NCBI GenBank assembly: GCA_010692635.1
Contig: JAAHGL010000018.1
Coordinates: 1 to 34,655, forward strand
Source: Symploca sp. SIO2C1
GTDB lineage: Bacteria > Cyanobacteriota > Cyanobacteriia > Cyanobacteriales > Coleofasciculaceae
Direction of reading: 5' to 3'
DNA: 34,655 bases
The notes below the pieces were generated by a model. The model did not search any database, had not been told where the DNA came from, and saw only the letters and a list, made by a program, of their open reading frames with translations. Shown here piece after piece: positions 1-6,745 of this stretch. Position numbers and translations under genes: made by a program. Position 1 is the first letter of the stretch; every line of letters begins with the position of its first letter.

Positions 1-1
1 T

Positions 2-135
2 CTGAATTTGAGCAATATTTTTGTTGATTTAATATTTCCCTTTAATCATCCCTTTACCTATATTGTTCCACCAATTTAGGTAAAGGGATGATTAAAGGGA
101 AATATTAAATCAACAAAAATATTGCTCAAATTCAG
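2..135. repeat. 59-bp fold-back inverted repeat at the window edge
   Basis: Bases 2-60 are the exact reverse complement of 77-135, with a 16-base loop at 61-76. The right arm is coding sequence of the glycosyltransferase gene on the minus strand. The left arm carries the same codons on the plus strand and reads on through the loop as Y-I-V-P-P-I before a stop. The palindrome ends one base from the start of the window. This looks like a fold-back join at a contig end; a genuine inversion cannot be excluded. Confidence 0.9.
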
Positions 136-1110
136 TAACCAAATAAACATTAAAAGCCACCGAGGCATTGGCATATTTGTCCAGGTGGTGTTTTGCTGTA
201 ATGATTCCCAATTGTAGATAGTTAATAAAATCCAAGGAACAAAAGCGATAATTGCAATTAAGGATGCTAGAAGATAGTTCTTTACTGTTTGTGTCCAGCG
301 AAAATTTTCTATGGTAACGACATAAATTCCCTGCCCAATTGCTCCTAAAACGGAAAACAGTGATGTATACAATCCCAGGAGCAAGGCTGTTGCATAAACT
401 ATCCAACTACTGCTGTTATTGAGACGTATCGCTCTCATGAGTGCAGCATTGGCAAGTAAGATAGTTACTGTCCACAAACTGTACTGCCGTGCTTCTTGGG
501 CATAAAGGATGTAAAAGGGAGAAATGCTTAACAAAGCGATTGCTATCCATCCCACGGAGGGGGGAGCTGGGGAGATGGGGAGCTGGGGAGATGGGGAGCT
601 GGGGAGATGGGGAGCTGGGGGAGAGAAATCTGCTATTTTTGAGTGCAGCTTGGGTAAGAGAGTATTTCTGCGGCAAGGAAATGCTCCCGAATGAAATAAT
701 TCCCAGCACAACCAATATATACAAGGAAATACCAGCAAGCTAACGATTGCTGATAAGCTTCTGATAACAGCAACTGAACTACCAAACAGCTGTACCCACA
801 TTCTTGCCATCAGGTAATAAAGAGGGGGATGTTCGGGGTGTCCAGCTAAAGCTTTGATCGTATCATCTAAACCTTTCTCTGGGCTAAGCTGCTGATATTT
901 CTGTAGTTCTTTAGCTCCAATTACTTGACCAGTAAAAATTTCTCTACCAACTTCATCTCCAGTGTAGCCAGAAATCCGAATTGAGGTGTAAACTTCATCG
1001 TGCCAGTAGACTTTTTTATCAATGTTGACAAAGCGAAAGAAAATTCCTAACACTAATAAAGTAAGGATAAAAAAACGCCACCAAGGCGGAGGTAAATGCC
1101 AGTTTTTCAT
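76..1110 (-). CDS. GT39-like membrane glycosyltransferase, 3' truncated
   Basis: The 344-residue product looks like the N-terminal two thirds of a dolichyl-phosphate-mannose/ArnT-type (GT39) membrane glycosyltransferase, which moves sugars from lipid-linked donors on the outer side of the membrane. Supporting features are a first membrane helix (about residues 11-27), then W-H-D-E-V in the first external loop (acidic pair typical of the family), then the H-P-E-H-P-P-L-Y-Y segment near residue 92, followed by several hydrophobic helices. The frame ends in the fold-back repeat, which supplies the stop codon, so the last 100 or more residues expected of the family are missing. Residues of about 160-185 are a Pro/Ser-rich insertion encoded by a 16-bp tandem repeat. 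The sugar and acceptor cannot be told. Confidence 0.75.
   Translation of the reverse strand: MKNWHLPPPWWRFFILTLLVLGIFFRFVNIDKKVYWHDEVYTSIRISGYTGDEVGREIFTGQVIGAKELQKYQQLSPEKGLDDTIKALAGHPEHPPLYYLMARMWVQLFGSSVAVIRSLSAIVSLLVFPCIYWLCWELFHSGAFPCRRNTLLPKLHSKIADFSPPAPHLPSSPSPQLPISPAPPSVGWIAIALLSISPFYILYAQEARQYSLWTVTILLANAALMRAIRLNNSSSWIVYATALLLGLYTSLFSVLGAIGQGIYVVTIENFRWTQTVKNYLLASLIAIIAFVPWILLTIYNWESLQQNTTWTNMPMPRWLLMFIWLLNLSNIFVDLIFPFNHPFT
558..622. repeat. 16-bp G-rich tandem repeat inside the glycosyltransferase gene
   Basis: The unit GGGGAGCTGGGGAGAT is repeated about four times. As 16 is not a multiple of three, the frame shifts from copy to copy, yet the minus strand stays open and encodes a Pro/Ser/Leu-rich stretch between two membrane helices. 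Related CTCCCC-type repeats occur inside the heparinase gene at 25121-25206. Confidence 0.85.
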
Positions 1111-1264
1111 TAATCAACAAACGCTCAGATTTTTCTGGTTCTATGAAATCACTGTCAATGTCACTCCAAATATCATACTTAGAGGTTGATTGCATTTACC
1201 ATTATTTTTTTGCTATTATTACTTCATAATGGGATAGATGTGCGCCTATAAATATTGTTCATGG

Positions 1265-1354
1265 GTAGGTTGGGTGGAACATAGTGAAACCCAACACTGA
1301 CTATGGGTTAGTTCACAAAATTGTTGGCTTGGAGCTTCGCTTTACCCAACCTAC
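1265..1354. mobile_element. 90-bp MITE-like element
   Basis: The terminal inverted repeats are GTAGGTTGGGT at 1265-1275 and ACCCAACCTAC at 1344-1354. Inside the left end, GGGTGGAAC and GTGAAACCC add further partial pairing. There is no coding capacity. A second, partial copy of the left end lies at 1924-1956, so the toxin-antitoxin pair sits between two copies. With the rest of 1111-1426 it fills the gap upstream of the toxin gene; I see no other gene there. Confidence 0.7.
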
Positions 1355-1426
1355 AAGATCTGCGATCGCACTGTTGAAATTATTTCTGCTCAATGCCTAA
1401 GTATCTGACAATGTAGGGAATATGGT

Positions 1427-1651
1427 GTGAGTTTTGAAGAAGCCGAGACAGTTTTCGACAATCCACTGGCTCTGATCTTTAATGATGAGGCTCATTCAGT
1501 AGATGAGTATCGGGAAATTATCATCGGTCACTCTTGTAATAATCGGGTGTTGTTAGTCAGCTATACTGAACGTCGTAGTGCAATTCGTATCATTAGTGCG
1601 CGTCTTGCCACTCGTAGGGAGCGTGAAGATTATGAACAAAACGCCTTTTGA
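1427..1651 (+). CDS. brnT: BrnT-type ribonuclease toxin, N-terminally shortened
   Basis: The 74 residues match the BrnT toxin family (RelE-like fold, ribosome-independent RNase of a type II toxin-antitoxin system). Visible family parts are G-V-S-F-E-E-A-E, then V-F-D-N-P-L-A, then the core strand with L-V-S-Y-T-E-R and the C-terminal R-I-I-S-A-R-x-A-T-R-R-E-R block. The only start in frame is the GTG at 1427. Homologues normally begin about 20 residues earlier with a F-E-W-D...K-H-G segment. Here the frame upstream gives only Q-C-R-E-Y-G before a TGA at 1406-1408. The toxin may therefore be a decaying or inactive copy. Its stop overlaps the antitoxin start by 20 bases, the usual toxin-first BrnTA order. 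Confidence 0.75.
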   Translation: MSFEEAETVFDNPLALIFNDEAHSVDEYREIIIGHSCNNRVLLVSYTERRSAIRIISARLATRREREDYEQNAF

Positions 1652-1871
1652 GCAACCATCAAACTCTGAAGAAGAGCTGTTGCCAGAGTACCAGTTTGAT
1701 TATAAAAAGGCAAAGCCCAACCGATTTGCCCATCGAAGTGGAAAGCCAAAACTAACAGTTGTAGTTTTGGATGAGGATGTTGCCGAGGTTTTCTCGACAC
1801 CGGAAGCAGTAAATAAGGTGCTTCGGGCACTTATTGAAGCAATGCCTCAAGCAAGTAATAGGGTTGTTTAG
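1632..1871 (+). CDS. brnA: BrnA-type antitoxin
   Basis: This 79-residue protein has the features of BrnA antitoxins: an N-terminal toxin-binding region with D-Y-K-K-A-K-P-N-R-F-A, and a C-terminal ribbon-helix-helix DNA-binding part starting at K-L-T-V-V-V-L-D-E-D-V and ending in V-L-R-A-L-I-E. BrnA neutralises BrnT and represses the shared promoter as a complex. I chose the ATG at 1632, within the end of the toxin gene, because homology starts there; a start at 1578 in the same frame would add 18 unrelated residues. The protein looks complete, so antitoxin function may persist even if the toxin is damaged. Confidence 0.8.
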   Translation: MNKTPFEQPSNSEEELLPEYQFDYKKAKPNRFAHRSGKPKLTVVVLDEDVAEVFSTPEAVNKVLRALIEAMPQASNRVV

Positions 1872-1923
1872 AAGTAACAAAGGCAATTCTCACTTCGTTT
1901 GGAGCGTAGCAATCTAGTAATAG

Positions 1924-1956
1924 GTAGGTTGGGTGGAACAAAGTGAAACCCAACAC
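1924..1956. repeat. Partial second copy of the GTAGGTTGGGT element
   Basis: These 33 bases repeat the left end of the 1265-1354 element with one change (AACAAAGTG against AACATAGTG). They interrupt the transposase scrap that follows. Confidence 0.75.
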
Positions 1957-1961
1957 AGTGT

Positions 1962-2102
1962 ACAAGAATGAACTTGATTTTCAATACGCCAGTGTTGACG
2001 AATAATATTTCCTAATAATTGAGCATCAACAGGTAAAGAAGAAAGATAAAAGTTAACTTCATGAGTTATCTTATTCCAGAGATGACGAATTCTTTCAACC
2101 AC
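1962..2102 (-). pseudogene. ISAs1-like transposase fragment
   Basis: The minus-strand frame reads H-E-V-N-F-Y-L-S-S-L-P-V-D-A-Q-L-L-G-N, then I-R-Q-H-W-R-I-E-N-Q-V-H. This is the well conserved stretch near the C-terminus of ISAs1-family DDE transposases (family recall). The match stops where the GTAGGTTGGGT repeat begins, and no upstream transposase sequence is visible. It is a dead remnant of about 45 codons. Confidence 0.65.
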
Positions 2103-2450
2103 GATTATCGTTTGTAATTCAACCCATTTTTATTCAACTTTTAAATGAAGGATGGTTTATTATTAAATGGGGACGAAAACTAAAAAAAAAGGTAATAAAG
2201 TTGTCACAGTTTAAATGCGCAACAGCTTATTATCAGAATTATTTAGCAATTAAAAATTACATTTTTCCTTTTTTGTCAAGTACATTTGCTGCCAAATTAG
2301 ATGAGCTTACCCTGAACCTATTTAAATATTTCATTTTGTAAAGTCAACAATCAAAGACGCTATTTGTCGAGTATTCTCTCAAGTAGAGAAAATCATTTCT
2401 TACTCACTGCTAAGAGAAACCAATTGAACAAAAACATTAAGGAGAAATAA
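2103..2450 (+). other. Gap with an unrecognised open frame and the MACPF leader
   Basis: A plus-strand frame stays open from about 2083 to the stop at 2339-2341 (about 85 codons) but contains no Met. It could be the tail of a lost gene; I do not recognise it. The remainder is the leader of the next gene, with an AAGGAG ribosome binding site at 2439-2444. Confidence 0.35.
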
Positions 2451-4424
2451 ATGAATACTTTTGATGACCCTGTACTGCGTAATTACTCATACTTGGGCTA
2501 TTCCTATAACATCCTCACATTAGATCCTACTGATCTAATGGAGATAGAAAGTGACAAAAATTTGAAGGACGATCCACCACCTGCAACCAACCCCAGAAAT
2601 GTAGTGGATCTCAATGCCCAGGGATTTGAACCTGCTGGAGATCAGCCCTATTTAAAGCCAAAGAATACAATTTACCAGTCTACTCCTTCAATGACAGACG
2701 AGGTATTTGCCAAATATCAACGGAATGTTTCTGAATATTACGAACAACATACCTCTGCTTTGTCACTTGGTCTAGGTCTGTTCGGTGGTATCTTTGGTTT
2801 TACTTTCAGTCGTAGTTATACTAGGTTTGTTGAAGAAAGCACTGATAAGACACGACTAGCTGTTTACTCTCATCAGTATGTACAGAACCACAGACTAGCT
2901 TTAAGTGAGTCTGAGAACGCAGTAGTTGATCAAATCAAAAGATACTTTAAGTTAGGGCAAGAATTTCAGAACCGAGTTAAGGAACTTCCCAATTCCCGAG
3001 ATGATGAAGAAGATCGGGAAAAATATAAAAACTTCATCGAAGATGTAGGCACTCACTATACCTGGCAAGTCGGTTTTGGAGGAAGGAAAAATAACTATTC
3101 CTACATTAGCAAAGATTCCTATGAGCGTTTGGAAGGGGAAGGTACAAATGTTAATCTGGGGGCTGAGTGGTCATTTAAAAAAATAACTGGACAGGTAGGG
3201 GCTGATTTTGAAGAAGAAAATATGAGGCGCTTTCAGGAGGAAACAGCCGAGTACTACCATAGAATAGTTACAGAAGGAGGTAGTGTAGGAATAGCTGATC
3301 TTGAAGATTGGATACAAACTATTCCAGATAATCCTGTACCAGTCAAAATTAAAATCGCCCTGGTTTATGAGCTTCTAATTCCAGAATTGTTTGAAGATGA
3401 ACCCGAGATTAATCTCAAACGGCAATTAATGGAGGATGCATACCAAGACTATCTCAAGGAAAATGGTATCCCTGGCGAAACCAGACCAGTACTAACAGTA
3501 GTGTATGACTATAATGATCAGTTATATCAGTTTGATTATACTGCTCTAGAATGGCCACCAGAAGAGAACGATGACCTGGAATGGAATAAGGGCATTCAAG
3601 TAGCGCCAAGTAAAGGAAAATATCATGCAGTTGCTTGGTATGAAAATAAGGAAACCCTTTACTCAGTATTCTTTCCCCTGTATCCGATGAGAGGATTAGG
3701 TTACTCAGAAGTATATCAGTTTGGATGGGCGACAAAATTACTATCTAATAATGACACTTCTATGTATTACTCGGAGATGGCACTTGCAGAGTTTAATGAT
3801 AAACTTTACTGCGTCTTCATCGCTACTCCCGAAACTCCGAGATTCTTTTATACAAGCTTTGATCGCAACAACAACGCTTGGACTTCTCCTAAACAAATCG
3901 GCAATTACGTACCTCAAAGCAGTCCAGCAATTGCCGCATATAACAACAAACTTTATTTGGCTTGTCGACACGAGGATGTTGGTAAAGCTTACTATAGTTT
4001 GATTGCTATGGACAAGTCAGAAAATTGGGAACATCTGCTTAATCGTGGTACTACAGGTCAACTACGCCAGTTAGGAATTTCACCATTCAAGGATAAGTTG
4101 GTCGTAACTGCAACAAACACTGACCAAGGTGTTCACAGGCTTGAATGCGCTGTATATAAGGATGACAACTGGTTAGGGACTACAAGGGAGCTTTCAGAAG
4201 ATCCTGCTTTCTTCATTACGCTGATGGAATTTAATAATAGGCTTTTCCTCGTCTACAATACAGCAGATGATAGGCGTCTTTTCTTCTGCACGGCTCAATT
4301 TAATTCTACTGGAGATTTTCTTAGATTTTCTCAACACAAAAGAATAATGAACAATAACGCATTATTTTTTGATGTAGCAGTCAGAAAATCAAACCTTCCT
4401 CTGTTTCCTCCCAAGATGAATTAA
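2451..4424 (+). CDS. MACPF pore-forming-type protein with C-terminal beta-propeller
   Basis: 657 residues. The perforin signature (Y/W)-G-(T/S)-H-(F/Y)-x6-G-G is present at residues 199-211 as V-G-T-H-Y-T-W-Q-V-G-F-G-G, with only the first aromatic replaced. It is flanked by polar, helix-prone segments (about 110-190 and 225-280) where MACPF proteins hold the two clusters that unfold into membrane hairpins. A Gly-rich hydrophobic stretch lies at 105-120. From about 345 to 650 there are recurring units of about 50 residues of the form A-x-F-N-D-K-L-Y-x-V-F, N-N-K-L-Y-L-A and N-N-R-L-F-L-V-Y, which read as propeller blades of a lectin- or sialidase-like domain and may bind the target. There is no obvious signal peptide. 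The start is set by AAGGAG seven bases upstream. It stands alone, followed by a dead IS. Target and role (grazer, competitor or phage defence) are inference. Confidence 0.8.
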   Translation: MNTFDDPVLRNYSYLGYSYNILTLDPTDLMEIESDKNLKDDPPPATNPRNVVDLNAQGFEPAGDQPYLKPKNTIYQSTPSMTDEVFAKYQRNVSEYYEQHTSALSLGLGLFGGIFGFTFSRSYTRFVEESTDKTRLAVYSHQYVQNHRLALSESENAVVDQIKRYFKLGQEFQNRVKELPNSRDDEEDREKYKNFIEDVGTHYTWQVGFGGRKNNYSYISKDSYERLEGEGTNVNLGAEWSFKKITGQVGADFEEENMRRFQEETAEYYHRIVTEGGSVGIADLEDWIQTIPDNPVPVKIKIALVYELLIPELFEDEPEINLKRQLMEDAYQDYLKENGIPGETRPVLTVVYDYNDQLYQFDYTALEWPPEENDDLEWNKGIQVAPSKGKYHAVAWYENKETLYSVFFPLYPMRGLGYSEVYQFGWATKLLSNNDTSMYYSEMALAEFNDKLYCVFIATPETPRFFYTSFDRNNNAWTSPKQIGNYVPQSSPAIAAYNNKLYLACRHEDVGKAYYSLIAMDKSENWEHLLNRGTTGQLRQLGISPFKDKLVVTATNTDQGVHRLECAVYKDDNWLGTTRELSEDPAFFITLMEFNNRLFLVYNTADDRRLFFCTAQFNSTGDFLRFSQHKRIMNNNALFFDVAVRKSNLPLFPPKMN

Positions 4425-4426
4425 TT

Positions 4427-5417
4427 AGGGCTTGCTGAAAAAGTTAGAAAAAACAGGGGGTGGGAAATGAACTAGACAGTCGCCTTGTCCAAAGCATAAG
4501 CCCTAATTGAGAAAGAGGATTCTTTTCATAACTGGTCTTAATACTCTTCTGTAAAACGGTAATATTTGGGAAAAATTGACACAAAAAAAGACAGTAAAAC
4601 TGCCTCAACAGTTTCACTAAATTGATTACTAGAAACGTCATTGCAATCGAAGTTTCTGAAGTATTAGAAAGTTTAGCCATGACTCGATTTAAGCTGAATC
4701 TTCTTTTCGCCTGTCCAAATTTTCCCTCAATTTCGTTGCGAATACCCTCATCCTCTTGAGCCTGTTTTTTAACTTCTCGGCTTACCTTTCCCAGAGGTCT
4801 TCCTAAGGGTGGTCCACTCAAGCGAATACCTCGTTCTTTACACCAAGCCCGATGAACTCGCGTTCGATTAATACATAGCCATCTACACAAGAGACTGATA
4901 ACTTAGCTCCGAATTCCGTGTTGCTTCCCGCTTTACCTCGAACAATTGGACGGATATGAGGTTGAGTTAGACTGACGATACGATTTTCGATACTCTTTTT
5001 GTTATTTGACCACATCCACTGCTGTTGACGATAAATTTCACTTGAGACCAATAAATTCTTGTATTGCCTTTTACTTAAGAGTTCTAGACTAGCTCCCTTC
5101 TCGATTAATCTCTCAATATGTCCCAAATTTCGTTTGAGATATTGGAGTTGTTTTTTGACTGCCTTTCTTCTTTGTTTTTGAGACGGTCTTCTCTTTTTGG
5201 CGAATTTCAGATACTCAATCCTTGCTATAATGCGGTGAGTTCTTGGTTTTTTATCCAGTTTGATCTTCAGGGAGTTATAGTAGTTCAAAATTTTCCGGTT
5301 GGGTAGACGGTGAGTCAACTTTTTGGTACATTTTACCGTCAGCGCGGTGCAAGGGTTTTGAGGTATTTTACCAGAAAACCTGGGACTCCTAAGGCTTGGA
5401 ACATGATTGAAAGCCAA
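4427..5417 (-). pseudogene. Decayed IS5/IS1182-like transposase with internal deletion
   Basis: Two overlapping minus-strand frames (4818-5417 and 4444-4890) carry parts of one cyanobacterial DDE transposase. The first has K-K-R-R-P-S-Q-K-Q-R-R-K-A-V-K, then R-N-L-G-H-I-E-R-L-I-E-K-G, then S-L-T-Q-P-H-I-R-P-I-V-R-G-K-A-G and K-L-S-V-S-C-V-D-G-Y-V. The second resumes at R-A-W-C-K-E-R-G-I-R-L-S-G-P-P-L-G-R-P and runs through I-E-G-K-F-G-Q-A-K-R-R-F-S-L-N. The piece normally between them, holding a catalytic acid, is gone and the junction is out of frame. The usual N-terminal part is also missing. A terminus-like AGGGCTTGCTGAAAAA lies at 4427-4442, but no matching right end is visible. Confidence 0.75.
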
Positions 5418-5423
5418 GATAAT

Positions 5424-5446
5424 ATTCGCGATTAATAATCGCGAAT
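5424..5446. repeat. Short palindrome upstream of the dead transposase
   Basis: 10-base arms (ATTCGCGATT / AATCGCGAAT) surround a 3-base loop. It lies between the IS remnant and the small gene at 5519-5743 and could stop transcription of the latter, but there is no strong T-run on the minus strand. Confidence 0.4.
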
Positions 5447-5518
5447 AAGTTTTTCCCTTTTTCCAAAATGGGATGCTCCCAGTAATAGGGTTCCTTAGCA
5501 GTAAAGTTTCTAATTATT

Positions 5519-5743
5519 TCAGCTCCTTCCTTTTTTCAGACGTTGAGCAAGTAGACAATCCTCAAAACTCAATGCTTCTTCGTCTAGGAAGTTAGAAATT
5601 GCCATTTCAATTGTAGCTTCGAGGGAACACTCAAGTTCAGTGGACTTTTCTAAGAGTGCAACTTTTATGTAGTCAGGCAAATAATTAACAAGCTGATTGA
5701 TCGCTTCTGGGGAAAGGTGTTGGTTGGTGAAGGTTTGAGTCAT
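5519..5743 (-). CDS. Small conserved-type hypothetical protein
   Basis: 74 residues: a polar N-terminus, then L-P-D-Y-I-K-V-A-L-L-E-K-S-T-E-L, and an amphipathic helix with A-T-I-E-M-A-I-S-N-F-L-D-E-E-A-L-S-F-E-D-C. The layout recalls small cyanobacterial proteins of the DUF2811/CopG-like kind, but I cannot assign a function. It lies downstream of the RuBisCO operon terminator on the same strand, so it is probably transcribed on its own. The frame has normal codon use and an ATG start, and no toxin gene is seen next to it. Confidence 0.5.
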   Translation of the reverse strand: MTQTFTNQHLSPEAINQLVNYLPDYIKVALLEKSTELECSLEATIEMAISNFLDEEALSFEDCLLAQRLKKGRS

Positions 5744-5820
5744 AATTCTCTGGGAATTTTAACGTTGTAGGAATGATCTCGCTCATTTGAAGGCTGCGGA
5801 TTTGGTATGAGAGTTGACAG

Positions 5821-5850
5821 AAAAAAAGAGAGGTAGCGAACTACCTCTCT
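5821..5850 (-). terminator. Rho-independent terminator of the rbc operon
   Basis: On the minus strand a perfect 10-bp stem (AGAGAGGTAG / CTACCTCTCT) closes a TTCG loop and is followed directly by seven T. It lies 36 bases beyond the rbcS stop codon. The stable UUCG loop and T-run make this a strong terminator. Confidence 0.9.
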
Positions 5851-5885
5851 ACATCAATGTCAGAATATTCTATTGTTGAGGTTTT

Positions 5886-6224
5886 TTAGTACCTACGGTT
5901 GCCACCTGGCTTGTAGACGATGAAGCTGAGAACTTGACACTGCTTCACGTTATCAAAACCAACAACGCGGATATAGCAGTCGCGGTATTCTGAACGACAC
6001 TCATCCACTTCTCCCAACACCTCTTTGGCAGTGCGAGCATGGAACAGGGGCAGTTTCCACATTGTCCAGTAGTGCTGTTCTGGTTCTGAAGACTCGCTGA
6101 ACTCAATCGCTGGGATGAAACCCTGCTCCAAAATGTACTCTACTTGTCGGATAATCTGGGAATCGCTCAGCGGTGGCAAGTAGGAAAGGGTTTCGTAACG
6201 ACGCTCTTTAGGTAATGTCTGCAT
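5886..6224 (-). CDS. rbcS: RuBisCO small subunit
   Basis: 112 residues, the normal length for cyanobacterial RbcS. Eight copies cap the L8S8 form I enzyme and are needed for full carboxylase activity in the carboxysome. Diagnostic stretches are [13 protein letters not shown] near the start, [10 protein letters not shown] in the middle, and [12 protein letters not shown] followed by S-F-I-V-Y-K-P at the end. It is the last gene of the operon rbcL-rbcX-rbcS, 62 bases after rbcX, and is followed by a clear terminator. No carboxysome gene is attached here. Confidence 0.97.
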   Translation of the reverse strand: MQTLPKERRYETLSYLPPLSDSQIIRQVEYILEQGFIPAIEFSESSEPEQHYWTMWKLPLFHARTAKEVLGEVDECRSEYRDCYIRVVGFDNVKQCQVLSFIVYKPGGNRRY

Positions 6225-6286
6225 AGTTAATGCTTCGGTTGTATTGAAGTATAGTGTGCAATTGGTGGTATATCGGTTATACCTTC

Positions 6287-6676
6287 TTAGGGTTCTGGAT
6301 CAGGTTGCTGTTCAGGAGGGGTTGGGGGTTCAGAAATGGTGAGTTGCGTAATCCGCTCTAAATGCCGACGCCGATGTTCCATGTTCGACTGCTGAATACC
6401 AGTGCGAACCATTTCTGGTAAGAAGTCAGTCACTTCCTCCGCCAGATTTTGTCGCACCGTCATGATCCGAAAAGCCAGATCTTGTTTCACCCGGAGCAAT
6501 TCCTCTATATAAGTATCTCCATCTTGGATACTGTGATCAGAGGTAAAGGAATTTAACCAATACGCCCGGGGAGGGTCTGTTTCTCTCAATTGATCCAGGA
6601 CAATCCGCAGTGCTTGATAGGTCAGGTAACTAATCAACGTCTTGGCAGTGTCTTTAGCAACTCGTTTTAGATCCAT
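6287..6676 (-). CDS. rbcX: RuBisCO assembly chaperone RbcX
   Basis: RbcX is a helical dimer that binds the C-terminal tail of RbcL and helps build the RbcL8 core before RbcS joins. The start at 6676 ([12 protein letters not shown]) is preferred because homologues begin there; an upstream ATG at 6733 would add 19 residues read from a palindromic repeat. The 129-residue protein shows the family sequence T-L[13 protein letters not shown], the peptide-groove region, and [13 protein letters not shown]. The C-terminus is a Pro-rich tail (P-P-T-P-P-E-Q-Q-P). It lies between rbcL and rbcS, the classical cyanobacterial order. Confidence 0.95.
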   Translation of the reverse strand: MDLKRVAKDTAKTLISYLTYQALRIVLDQLRETDPPRAYWLNSFTSDHSIQDGDTYIEELLRVKQDLAFRIMTVRQNLAEEVTDFLPEMVRTGIQQSNMEHRRRHLERITQLTISEPPTPPEQQPDPEP

Positions 6677-6712
6677 CTTCTGACCCGATGCCCTTTGCAG
6701 TATCAAGTATAG

Positions 6713-6742
6713 AGTAGAGACGTGCCATGGCACGTCTCTACT
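6713..6742. repeat. Perfect 30-bp palindrome between rbcL and rbcX
   Basis: Positions 6713-6727 are the exact reverse complement of 6728-6742, with no loop; the centre is GCCATGGC. It begins four bases after the rbcL stop codon. In RNA it would fold into a long hairpin that could protect the 3' end of rbcL mRNA or cause partial termination, keeping RbcX below RbcL. It also creates a spurious ATG upstream of rbcX. It resembles a dispersed palindromic repeat rather than a terminator because no T-run follows. Confidence 0.85.
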
Positions 6743-6745
6743 GTT

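Noticed and set aside
489-743. Plus-strand frame inside the glycosyltransferase gene
   Set aside because: It exists because of the G-rich tandem repeat and is antisense to a recognised gene.
1363-1372. GCGATCGC octamers as regulatory sites
   Set aside because: They are HIP1, spread through genes and gaps in cyanobacterial genomes, and give no site-specific information.
6677-6733. Longer start for rbcX (19 extra residues)
   Set aside because: The added codons are read from the palindromic repeat; homologues start at M-D-L-K-R.
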